A DNA stretch of 64,000 nt. Source: Viscum album. Its lineage: Eukaryota; Streptophyta; Magnoliopsida; Santalales; Viscaceae. Positions 13,038 to 23,987 of this stretch are shown piece after piece. Position 1 is the stretch's first letter, and each line of letters starts with the position of its first letter. The notes below the pieces were generated by a model that worked only from the letters and a program-made list of their open reading frames with translations, was not told the origin of the DNA and ran no database searches. The stretch spans positions 1,396,950,688 through 1,397,014,687 of the forward strand of contig OY728131.1 of NCBI GenBank assembly GCA_963277665.1, given 5' to 3'. A program made the translations under genes and the position numbers.

Positions 13038-14877
13038 TGTAACATGCCAAGACTTTACAATATTTTCATTTCGGAATAAAATTAATTTTATTTATTTTTT
13101 TATTTTTATGCAACACCATATTAAGCTTACGCCACACACAACAAGGAGTTGGCTTGCGTTACACGCAAGGCCCAGTTTTATAGAACAACAGTATATTAAT
13201 AAAATATTATTATTTAATATGGTATATAAACTAGCTGTTAAATTAGTGGTTATGAATAGTATTAACCAAATTTGGAATTTTATATATTTCCGTATAATTT
13301 TAACATTAATCTTATCTATTTATTATACATAATATAAGAACAAATTCATTTTTTGTTGATAAAAGAAATATTTTTCAAAAAAAATGCAGTTTTGCGACCT
13401 TTTGATGGAACACCCATTTTAAATCCAATATTTGAAACTTTTATATATTTAATTTGAAAAAATAAACTTCTTATTTGGAATAAATACATCAAAATTTATT
13501 TTTTATAATTTTTTTGTGTTTTTTTTTTTTGATAACTTTCAAATTTTGATGAATAGTGAAAAATACTAAATTTTAATTGAAAACAAATTTTTTTAATCAA
13601 AATAATTTATAGTCATAAATTATATATTTAAGTGTTTTTAAATTATAATTATATTATATTATTATCTTTTAATATAATGTAGTTCATTGAAATTATTTTC
13701 ACATTAAAATTAGATATAGACAAATGTCAAACTTTTGATGGTTTTTACTTTTGAAAATCATGTTTTCTCATTTTTTCAATGGGGATTAATATAAAATTAA
13801 TTACTATAGATGATGTGTTTCAAATTTTGAAAAATTTATTCCATATTTCTAATCAATGGGTCCAAATTATGTTAATATGCTACTTTTAGTTTTGGGAATT
13901 ATGAATAGTAACTTTAGTAGTTTTTTATTACCGCGGTTAAGGGTAAATCTGGTAATTAAAGGTAAAAATAATATTATAAAATTTCCTTAACACCTATCAA
14001 AATACTATTGGATGACTAAATTCTAACAATATAATATATTGTTCTAAATGGAATCACTTAATGGTCGCTTTCCCATGAATATGGCATTAATATTATTAAA
14101 ATCAATGAATGTGACAAAATGTCACACTCTCATTTTATATAAGTATATTAATTCTAATATAGGGATAAATAGGAGATAACATAAACTATAGGTAGTCTAT
14201 AGAAAACTAAAAAAATTACATATATCATATAAATAAATTTATAATTTTTATATATTAAATAATTACCATTAAGGATGACACAATAGTGACGCAAAATTTA
14301 TTTTATTAATTGAAATATCAAATAAATGATTTAAAAAATATTAAAATAAATGTAATTTTAATTAATTAAGTTTTTCTAAGAATTTTATAGTTGAATATGA
14401 CATGTTATAAGTATATTAAAGTATTTTTTTCAAATTTATCTTTTTTGTGAATTTTATTTAAAATCAAATAAATGAATAGTGTCAAAATTGACACTATTGA
14501 TGTTTTATAAAAATAATATTTTATTAAATTATTTAAAAATCATAAAAATATATAAAAATTACAAAGTTATAATTATAGGTTCTAAAATTTCATAAAATGT
14601 TCATTTATGATCAATTTACACCATATAAGTAAATATTTATAACCATTTAATATTTGGAATGTTATTACCACAATTAAAATTAAATAGATTAAATAAGGAT
14701 AAATCCAAACAAAAAGGTTTAAAATAAATAAAATCATTTCTAAAGTTTATTTTTTGAGATTATTTCTACCCATACACATCTTTTCTTTGAAATAATCCAC
14801 TTTTGAGCCATTTTGATTTAAAAATTAATTTATATTAATTTAATAGTTTTGGTATTTCCAAAGGTTCCTCTCCCCTC

Positions 14878-14900
14878 TCTTATAAAAGGGCACCTCTCCT
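14878..14900 (+). promoter_or_regulatory. LTR promoter TATA box
   Basis: CTTATAAAAGGGC is a strong plant TATA box, followed about 10-30 bases later by a pyrimidine-rich stretch typical of a transcription start and leader. It is missing from the 5' LTR, where the corresponding region was replaced. Confidence 0.65.
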
Positions 14901-15554
14901 TCTCTTTTAATAGCACCTACAAAGAACTTTGTCTCATCCAAAACCTGCCCATTTCCTCTCCCAAATTACCTCAATTCATCCTAGAGGCCACAATTTGGGA
15001 ATAAATTCATCCTAAGGAGACCTTTTGTGCAAATCAAAAAGTAATACTCGAAAAAGAGGTAATTGTTTTATCACCTCTTTCAAAGTTCTTTTATTCTTTT
15101 ACATTCACTTTATATGTTATTTCCATATCAAAATAATAACTTTGGTATCATCCATATACTTAGATGTTATTATAATTATGGTACAACCTTATACCTCATT
15201 TTATCCATCCTGCAAATAACAATATCACCATGCATGTGTACGTGTGACTTAACGTCTATACACCATGGTGTAATTTTTTATTCAAAAATACATTATTTGG
15301 ATGGGTATAATGATGAGTATAATGGATTTAAATAATGATTATAATATGATAATTATTTTTTATAATTAATATAAAATCTAATTCCATACCATTTAACCAT
15401 CAGGGGAATGATATCATTGCTCGTGTGTGTGTACGACCTACTATCTCCACTGTGCGATGAGACTCATCTTCCATGTTCACCAACCAAGATTGATTATAAA
15501 AATATATTATGAATAAGTAAAAAATATATTAAATAATAATGATACTGTAATAAT

Positions 15555-15575
15555 ATATATATATATATATATATC
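15555..15575. repeat. (TA)n microsatellite
   Basis: An uninterrupted TA dinucleotide run of about ten units inside the 3' LTR of the nested element. Confidence 0.85.
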
Positions 15576-17088
15576 TTTGTGTGTATGTACATATATTTCA
15601 TTCACTTATTTTTATTCAATACAATACGAAAACAAAAACATCATTCATGCGTACGCACAGCTTATCGTCTCCATGAACGATGTATTTCATTTCATAAATA
15701 TATCTATTATATATATTTATATTCTGAATATATATGATATATAAATCATTTTATACATTTTTTAAATAATTAAATCATTATCTAATTAATATGATCAAAA
15801 ATAACAAGTCAAAACGCGTACGATAAACAAAGCGATTATTACCCAAAATGTTGCTTTAACTTAGAATTGTTAATAAATGTGTAATATGAAGTCATAAATG
15901 AATAATATATGATATCATAAATAATATTATTATTCTTATATAAGTTAATAATATGATTTAAAACATTATACAGGAGTTTTGGATACGTACGGAGAGTATC
16001 AGACTTAAGGTAAGGGAATTTCTTCTCACTTTTAATTTTCGTGATATATAAGTCATGTTAACCACTTATTTCTTGTGTGTGGTGTATGTAATACCCCTAT
16101 TATATTTTATATCATGAATACATTTTCTTCATAGTATTTAAAGTTTCATTTGAAGATATTGGGATTATGATTTAAATGTTTAAAGTTATATGGGATGCTT
16201 TGAATGTTTGAAGAATTAATCCTTTATCCATTTCAATATTCTTGATACTATTTTATATAACTATTTGTATGTATATAAAAGGATTATAAAAGAAAAATTT
16301 ATGTCTATTTTTAATTTCATTCAAATTTTATTCAAAAATTAATCTTTTAAAGGTTTTATGTAAGGGTTAATTTCACAATCTCATTATTATCCGAGGTTAT
16401 TTATACATAAGTATCTTCTGGGACATATTTATCATCCATGTCCCTGTTTCTTAAAAATGTATTTAAAAATATTATTACTATTGTTTAAAGTCATTTTTAC
16501 CCATGATTGAATTTTTATAAAAAAATTTGAAAGGAATATTTCCATCATTTTCCAAATGAGGTACTTTATGATCTTTTTGACAAATTAAGGAAAGAATGTT
16601 TTTTTAATTTATACGGCGCGAGTAGTTATTTCTTCCATCATAACTTCTTAACATTTTGAAGATTTACATACAATATTACATGTTTATTTTCAAAAAATAT
16701 ATTTTCTTTTATAATTTCATGGCTTTTAAAAGATTTTAAAGTTAAAAGGGATATCTCTTTCAAGGAGTTTTAATTATTTTATTAGATCACATTCATCTAT
16801 GTCAACATCCTTTAAGGGATTTAATAATTCATTAAGGTTGATTTATTATGATACAATCTTCCATATTATGTTGATATTTTTATGATATTTTTGAATATGT
16901 ATGTGCTATTTTTATTCCATTTATATTTTATGGTAAAAGTATTGACATTTAGTATGATAGTTTTAATATGAATTCTTATGTTATGTTTCACCCTTTTTCA
17001 TCTGATGAATGAATTAGACTTAGTAAGTGATAGTGGAGGCCCGATATAGCCCCTCGATGCATCGGTTGGTCTCATGAGACAAACTAGT

Positions 17089-17195
17089 GTCTTGGAACAA
17101 GGCCTTGATAGTATGGTAATGGTCTTGGCATAAGGCCTTGATGGTATGGTAATGGTCTTGGAATGAGGCCATGATGGTATGGTTATGATGTCCGA
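17089..17195 (+). repeat. Short tandem repeat in the 3' LTR of the nested element
   Basis: Three copies of the unit built on GGTATGGTAATGGTCTTGG, matching the array at 10053-10150. Confidence 0.7.
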
Positions 17196-17690
17196 AATTA
17201 TGCATTTCATCATTATGATATTTTTTATTGATATTTCATGTGATTATTAGACTAGTATAATATCTATGTGAATGTTTAAATGGAATTATTTGATTTATTA
17301 TTTCCATATTATGCTAAAGATTATGTTTAAAAGGCGTGTGTTTCAGTTTTATACCTTGCCTTAAATGTTTATGCTTATTTATGATAGCTTCCTCTATATT
17401 GTTTATCCTTACTAAGTATCTGAGCTCACCCCTTTATTACGTTTTATTTTTCCCTAAGATGCGAAGAAGTATGTTATGATTGACCTGCAGTGATAGTCTA
17501 TGGGATATGAGAGTTTTCAAAGGGGATAAGTGTTGTTTTTCATTTCAAGATGTAATGTAAAACTTATGTTTGCATCTAGTATTTCCAAGGATACTAAAAT
17601 GATCAGTCCTTCCAGATTTGATCTCTTGTGATCATATGAATATAATAAAATAATCCTCTAACTTTGGGAAACTAGGGTTTGGGCATTACA

Positions 17691-18060
17691 AATACTATTG
17701 CGACCGGTTCTAGATTATGGGTCACGCAGTTTTATTCATGTGGTCCTAATTATTGGGACCCATAGGAAATCACAGCATGCCTCTGCATCAGAACACAATA
17801 AAGCTTGATTCTTGAGTCATCACATACCACCACATACTCAACACCCTCCACTGAAAATCTAAAAAAATGAGAGTTCTTTTAAACCTCTATTGTAACTCTT
17901 TAAAGGCCCACTGGCACTTCTTTATCTAAAAAAATGTTTCCCCTTTTGATTAAAAGTATTCAAGGGTGTTGATATCCTAAAGAAATTAGGCATAAATATC
18001 CTGTAGTATCCTGTTAACTCAAGTAATCCTTACACCTATATCACACTATTGGGTGGTTTC
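17691..18060 (-). pseudogene. Gypsy RNase H, N-terminal part, decayed
   Basis: Minus-strand remnant with a readable CVLMQ block near 17790 (family form CVLMQNG), a degenerate PHEKNYPTH-like stretch near 17730, and a final VAIVF at the boundary with the nested element. The missing remainder is at 5500-5763. Confidence 0.75.
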
Positions 18061-18720
18061 TAAGCTAACACTGCCTCAAGCTTCCCTAGGTTCAGTATTA
18101 CACCCTCTACTAGGATGACATGTCCCAGAAAGTGGACCTCTCAAATCTAGAACTGAAACTTCAAGATATTTACAAAAATTTTGTGCTCTCTAAATAATTC
18201 TGGGAACATCCTCAAGTGTTTCGCATACTCCTCCTCGAACACCGAGTATACTAGGATATTATTGATGAATACCAACACAATTCGATCTAAGAAAGGCTGA
18301 AATGTATGGTTCATGAGTCTCCTGAACACTGGTAGGGAGTTATTCATGTCGAAGGGAATCACCCAGTACTCGTTATGACCATAGTGACATCAGGATTTCA
18401 TCTTAAGTATATCCTCATCCTATACTTGCACCTAGTGATATCCCGGTCTAAGGTCAATCTTCAAGAACAATTATGCCCCTATCAACTAGTCAAAGAGTCT
18501 ATCAATAATTGGTATTAGATACTTATTCTTTATGTTCACTTGGTTCATATGATAGTAATTCAAACAAAACCTCAAACTCTCATCTTTCCTTTTTGTGAAC
18601 AAAACTGGGGCTACCCAGGGCGACCCGCTGGGTCTAACAAATCCATTCCTCTATAAGTCATCCAACTACACCTATATCTCACAAAGCACTATGTGAGCAA
18701 TATGATTTGTGGGTGAAGAT
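18061..18720 (-). pseudogene. Gypsy reverse transcriptase, decayed
   Basis: Minus-strand RT with recognisable order: [20 protein letters not shown] near 18590-18660, then [14 protein letters not shown] near 18520-18560, a degenerate KIDLRPGYH near 18450, then a 71-codon open piece at 18147-18362. In that piece the catalytic YxDD box reads FINNILVYS (18240-18275), so both aspartates have become asparagine and the enzyme would be inactive. Several stops interrupt the rest. Confidence 0.85.
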
Positions 18721-19049
18721 ATTAGGGTAGTAACTATGTGAAATTATATACATATTCCTATCTATTAGTGGGGAGGTAAGTGGGGAACATCCTTAGGAAA
18801 GGAATTCTCATACACTGTCACCACTACAATAGACTGATAGCTCATCGAATCCATTGATTTAGGGTTTAATATATCCAACTAGTGAGTAATTATATACAGA
18901 AACCTATGTATATAATCACCCTTCTCTTCATGGGTTTTCTTCTCACCCACTAAGTAAAACCTTGTTCCATCTACATGGACACACTTCATCCTCCACCTAA
19001 AATAGTCAATTTGGTCATGAACTATGTATAGTCAGTCCATACCTTGTAT

Positions 19050-19345
19050 GAATTCGTAAGGCCTAATTATTGCTTCAAATTGATCCTAAAGGAATATCTC
19101 TCCTCTAAGAATCAGGTCACACTACCAACAAAAGTGTGTGACCACTGAATCCACTTCAATAGTAGTCTCTAAGCTCAAGGGTTGAGACAAAGCCTCAACA
19201 TAAATCTCTAGGTCTAAAAATATGGATATAATAAGAAAATATAGGATCATGCCTATGTCTATCAATACAATATATAAGGTAGAAAAATCACAGATCATAC
19301 CTCTAATCATACCTAGATACTCTAGGTCATAGGCCTCCACTCCCT
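19050..19345 (-). pseudogene. Gypsy protease remnant
   Basis: Minus-strand frame at 19122-19340 reads IVLIDIGMILYFLI, the counterpart of the LIDSGSTHSFI active-site motif of gypsy aspartic proteases, with Ser of the D-S/T-G triad changed to Ile. Its position between gag and RT fits the Ty3/gypsy order. Confidence 0.65.
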
Positions 19346-20780
19346 ACATCTTTCCTCATCCCTATCTATCGGCTCTATAAGCCTAGAGAGGACCACCTGG
19401 GGTGGTAGTGGAAATAAGTCGAAACGCCTTCCATTTCTAGTTTCTCTCCCTACTCTTCTACCACACTTTACACCCTATATACCTTCCTACTCTTTCTAAT
19501 GTCTATTCCTAAAAAAATCATCTATTGTCTCTCTATTAGTCGTACAATGGGTCAGATAATCTCATGTGAGATTTCCCTTATCGTCACAAGAGTATCACTA
19601 CTTATCCCTAGGATGACTAAAACCATTATGATAACCCTAAACCACAGACCCTTTATCTTGATACCTCCTCAAAAAATGTCTCTCATGTTCATATCCCTGT
19701 GTCTACCATTAGTTACCTACTTCCAATGTCTCAAATCTTGTGTTCCCACTGCCAGCACCAACTATTGGTGTCTACTCAGGTATAAATCTCTCTATTACTA
19801 AAGCACACTCCAACACCCCCAGAAAAGGTAGGAATGCAAAGAGGTATCACCCAAGCCCAGATATCTATGTATATGCCTTGTTTGAAGGATCATCCCTAGA
19901 AAAATGAATCATGATACATATCCATAAAGTGTCATAATAGTTTGGCTAACCTCAAAAAATACTTAGCCATTGTTGTGATCCCCTACTAAAGTTGTAGAAG
20001 CTCCTGAATGTGCACTGTTTATAATGTGGCTGGATATAACTTCTCTCTAAAATGGTGCTCAAACTCTATACATGAAATATTTTCCTTGTCGTAAGATAGA
20101 GTCACTAGGCCCACCATTTCCCTTTGGATCCATGAAGAAGGCTCACTTCCAAGACTACCATATAGTCTATAGGTTTTTTGACTAGTTCAAAAACCCACGT
20201 AACTACCTTGAGTAAGTCCTCAACTTCCTAGAGGTCTATCTCACCCCAAAACCTGAGAGTTTTATGTCATTGGAACACATTAAGTTTTATCAACCTGCAG
20301 GCCACATCTACTGGTATTTCCAATTCCATATAGTTCTCTAAAGGTGGAGGTATGGCTGAAAAACAACCCAGAGGTACCACTTCTTGAACAAGACATTGTA
20401 TCAAAGCCTCATCACTAGGTGGTTCATCCTCGTGATCTAGCTACTAAATCTTGGATGGAAATCATCATGGAGGTATCCTGAAATAGACAATATGTACCAT
20501 GGTAAAGATTATATCTAGGTAATTAACTCAATAAGGACATGGAAACTAAAACCCATTCATGTATGATTTATGTGCCAATTTTTTCCCTATAACCAGTGAC
20601 CAGATGTATCAAGTCAACAAGAAATCTATCAGACTCCTAGTGAATGGATTTTTCAGTCACTACACCAACACTAGATTCCCTAGATTTAGAGTCGAAGTAA
20701 AAATAATATAATACTATTTCCCTATTTCCCAAACCAATATCACAGCTAGAAAAGAGTCCAAACTCTAGTCCTAGGATGAA
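19346..20780 (-). pseudogene. Gypsy gag region, heavily decayed
   Basis: Lies between the protease remnant and the primer-binding site, where gag must be. Many stops on the minus strand; no clean zinc knuckle or capsid motif can be read by eye, so the assignment is mainly positional. Confidence 0.5.
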
Positions 20781-20781
20781 A

Positions 20782-20795
20782 CTCCTCTGATGCCA
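20782..20795 (-). other. Primer-binding site of the host gypsy element
   Basis: Minus-strand TGGCATCAGAGGAG is a one-base variant of the tRNA-iMet primer-binding site TGGTATCAGAG, placed just inside the 5' LTR. Confidence 0.7.
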
Positions 20796-20803
20796 CTTTT
20801 TCA

Positions 20804-23269
20804 TGACCTGACCTACTGGGGCCCACCTGGAAAATTGTAAGGTGAGTTTAAAAACACCAACCTTGTCTTCAATAGTGTGGGGTCTGGAGACCAATGCATA
20901 TTAGGAATATGACACACAAGAGAGGCCTTAGAATAAAGAACCTATATGCACACAGACATATCTAAGCCCATATAATGCTAAAATGTAAAACTACAATAAA
21001 TACCCAACGCATGCATACATATATATCCCACAATCATAGTATGAAAAAATTACTATAAATAAAAAGGTCCAAATAAAATTCCACCAAAATATATAAAAGT
21101 AGTTAAACTTTCTAGAAGGATGGGACTGTAGCCAAGTGCGACACCTCGTATGAACCATGATCTGTTTAGACCAAACTAATCTATATCTTCTCATGGTTCT
21201 CAAGGGACCCTATAAAATGGACCATCATCTCAATAACACATGACATGTGTTGGAATATCCCATTTAGATGATAGTATAGAAATACCCAATAAGACACCAT
21301 GAAATCACTAAACATAAATTATCAAGATAATAGTCAGCTTATCATGATGTCATGTTAATTAGGATATGAGACAAGAAACAATTACATCTAGATATACTTA
21401 ATATAGACACTATGTCTCAGGGTAAGTTCATAACCTCACATGCATACTAGGATTCCTACTTGATGTTATAAGATAATTTTCATCTGGGAGAAATCACTCC
21501 ATGATCAAAGTATCGCTGATGGTGCTCATCCGAGAGGCCCTGCTCGTCGAGTCTCACCATGAATAAGTAAGCCTTGTAAGCCTAAATATATTTATAAATA
21601 GATATGGGATTGTACCTAGGGTAATGGGGGATGCTAAAATCCCTAACTATATTAAATCACTATATATGGAATCAACACCCATGTATGTCAGTCATTTCAT
21701 TTCCCAAAACTCCACATAGGGAAGAAGACACAATAGAGGATCCCAACCAGGTCCCCGAAGGATACCACAAACTCTATTTGAGACTAATACCTTAAATGGG
21801 GTCACAATACTATGATAATGACATAATTTCATATTGTACCCTGATGGGTATTGATCAAGGGAATTTACCATAAGGAAACTATTCTACACTGAAGAGAATA
21901 AGGGCCTCAAACTAACCTAGAGAAAGTAAATGGTGTATACTAGGAGTATGTGGTGTGTATTTCCTACCCCAGTTCTGTCAGTGTGCTCCATCACATTACC
22001 ATGTACTCTGGATGTGTCTATGTACTTTGGTCATTCCTATGTACCAATCCATGTCTGGATACCAGGCCGTGTCGGGGTATCGGGTTGTTCCCATGTACTC
22101 TGGTCATGCCTTTATATTGGGTTATGCTCATTCTTGTGTACCATGAGGGTACATGCTGAGTTACCAGTTCATGTCATATAGAATTTCAAACATGTCATGT
22201 GGATTGTGAAATTTTATTTCTCAATTAAAACCTAATAGGTCCACATAGCGTGTGTTCTTCTGGAATACATACAGTGTAATGCAGGATTTTCCAGAACCTA
22301 TGGGTCTTTATGGATCTACCACTTCTACTACTTCCAACCACTATTTCCACTTCCTAATATTACAATAACCATATATATGAGTTCATCTAAGCCCGATCAT
22401 TATCGATGACTAGAATAAAACCCTTTTTCTACTCGAAAAACATATGTCATCACATTGATCCATCACCGCATGCCAAACCAGGAAATGGGAAACATGTATC
22501 TAATCCTGATTTATCATCATATTCATAACACCTCAATCACATATTAAATATCAAATCCAAACCCGCGGTATTAATACATTTCTCCAAATAATGGTTATTC
22601 AGTGATTGATTATTGAGTATTTTTCTTACTGATGAATAAATCAAATATTGATGATGAACACACGAAGAATGGGGAGAAAATGCATAAAACAAAAACATGA
22701 GGAAAAAAACTCCACCAATCAACATCCTATCTCGAAATTTGATTAATATTTGATGAATGATGAATCTGTGTTTTCATCATTGGTGATATCCTCGATATCC
22801 ATTGGTGAAAATGATCCTTAATCTATTGTCAGTCTGCAAGCTCTCCTCCAATGGTCTCACTCACAATCTCATGGTTATATAGTTAACACTTTGAATTGGA
22901 TATAATAGTGTATTTATAGAAGATTAATAGGTTAAAAATTAAATAAATATATTTAATTTATTAAATTATTTCATCCATAGTGGTTATCGATCAAAAAACC
23001 TGACATCAATGAAGATTTTTTTGTACCTAGGGTAAAACCCACATTCTATATTCAATGACGATCTCAGATTTATGATCTAAGACTGCATTAGAGATTGATT
23101 CCTTTATTTCAAAAAAACTTTATATGCATGATATAATATATTTAATATTTTTTTATGTTAACACTAAGGCTCACTGGGTCTCAGAATCTCATGTTGTCTC
23201 GGTACTTGGCTCCAAAAATATTTCTTAATATATTCCAAAGTCTTACATGGAAAAAATAGGGATGTTACA
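20804..23269 (-). repeat. Right (5') LTR of the host gypsy element
   Basis: Homologous to 1342-3979 and ends GGGATGTTACA at 23269. The left edge near 20804 is set by the adjacent primer-binding site. The first 100 bases differ from the partner, which seems to have lost sequence there. Both LTRs have many differences and small indels, so the insertion is old. Confidence 0.75.
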
Positions 23270-23392
23270 TACATAAATATTTATATTTTACCTAAATATA
23301 TCACTATTATATTTAAGTTTATTATTGTGTGTAGAAAAATATTTCAAACACATGGAATTATTTAAAGGTAATAAAATATTATAATTTCAGGG
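23270..23392. other. Short AT-rich spacer between elements
   Basis: About 120 bases of AT-rich DNA between the host gypsy LTR and the TRIM. It ends in ...CAGGGTGTTACA, which resembles a gypsy LTR terminus, so it may be the last part of another eroded LTR. Confidence 0.4.
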
Positions 23393-23662
23393 TGTTACAC
23401 TAGGGTTGCATAGTGCTCCCTGAGGCTTGTGGCATGGGCTCAATCACCCTCTTGCTTGGATTCCATACATCACATCATATCCCTAATAGGTCACACTATG
23501 GTGATAAACCTTGAGTCCCACATGGGGAAAGGGGTAGTTCTATGCACACACAGGCACACACACTATATGGTAATAATCTCTCTATGTAGGGCCTTTAAAA
23601 GCCATAAAGTAGTGAGACAAATGGGACAATACCATATATGGAAGAGTGGCAAGACCTGTAGA

Positions 23663-23675
23663 TGGTATCAAATAA
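23663..23675 (+). other. TRIM primer-binding site
   Basis: TGGTATCAAATAA follows the 5' LTR at once. The first eight bases match the tRNA-iMet complement. Confidence 0.65.
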
Positions 23676-23708
23676 CATGGCGTAAGTTCAAAATACTCGA
23701 GTATCACT

Positions 23709-23719
23709 GAGGGGGAGAT
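23709..23719 (+). other. TRIM polypurine tract
   Basis: GAGGGGGAGAT immediately before the TGTTGG start of the 3' LTR; the same form is used by copia elements. Confidence 0.75.
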
Positions 23720-23987
23720 TGTTGGATCTAGGGTTTTCCATCACTCCCTAGGTTTCATGACATGGGTTTAACCACTCTCCTGATTGGCTTTCAGGCATCA
23801 ATGTTACCCTAATAGGTTATGTTGTGGTGTTAAAGCTCTAGTCTCACATGGGATAAGGTGGAGTTATATGCAATCATATATATATATATCATATGACAAT
23901 TATCGTCTTAAATGAGGCCTTTTAAAATGTGAAGTGATGAGCTAAAGAGAACAATATCATGTATAAAGGGGTGTCCATACTTGTAGA

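Larger units (their letters stand above)
5764..17690 (+). mobile_element. Nested plus-strand LTR retroelement with very long LTRs
   Basis: Direct repeats 5764-10648 and 13038-17690 (about 4.9 and 4.65 kb) flank only about 2.4 kb of internal DNA. A tRNA-iMet primer-binding site follows the left LTR. The flanks AAGAC (5759-5763) and AATAC (17691-17695) match at 4 of 5 positions, a slightly mutated 5-bp target duplication. The surrounding RNase H sequence rejoins cleanly when the segment is removed. The interior retains only a gag-like zinc-knuckle region and no polymerase, so it is a deletion derivative or a large non-autonomous element. The gag zinc knuckle suggests a gypsy lineage. Confidence 0.85.
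13038..17690 (+). repeat. 3' LTR of the nested element
   Basis: Starts TGTAACATGCC and ends GGGCATTACA, intact TG...CA termini. Homologous to 5764-10648 except for 14656-15690, which only this copy keeps. That private stretch carries the promoter (TATA box near 14881), a pyrimidine-rich leader, and three loose copies of a block of about 200 bp beginning near 15230, 15420 and 15640 (shared words TGTGTACG, CTTATCGTCTCCA). It is the better guide to the original LTR. Confidence 0.85.
1342..23269 (-). mobile_element. Decayed Ty3/gypsy (Tekay/Del-like) retrotransposon, split by a nested element
   Basis: Two long direct repeats (1342-3979 and about 20804-23269) flank a minus-strand gag-PR-RT-RNase H-INT order. 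PR is near 19.2 kb, RT at 18.1-18.7 kb, RNase H at 17.7-18.0 kb and continuing at 5.5-5.76 kb, and INT at 4.4-5.4 kb. The gap in RNase H is a separate element at 5764-17690. RNase H before INT is the Ty3/gypsy order. A primer-binding site matching tRNA-iMet lies inside the right (5') LTR, and a purine tract lies inside the left (3') LTR. Every frame carries stops, so it is non-functional. Flanking 5-mers (ATGAG at 1337-1341, TACAT at 23270-23274) do not match, so the outer limits may be eroded. Confidence 0.85.
23393..23987 (+). mobile_element. TRIM (terminal-repeat retrotransposon in miniature)
   Basis: Two direct repeats of about 270 bp (23393-23662 and 23720-23987) share blocks such as CTAGGG...CTCCC, CTAATAGGT and TATGCA, and end TGTAGA. 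Between them are only about 57 bases. These hold a primer-binding site, TGGTATCAAATAA at 23663-23675, directly after the first repeat, and a copia-like polypurine tract, GAGGGGGAGAT at 23709-23719, directly before the second repeat (TGTTGGATC). No protein can be encoded. This is the layout of a TRIM, replicated by proteins of other elements. The two LTRs are clearly diverged and I see no matching 5-bp flank. Confidence 0.75.

Noticed and set aside
1337..23274. Target duplication of the host gypsy element
   Set aside because: ATGAG and TACAT do not match, so no duplication is claimed.
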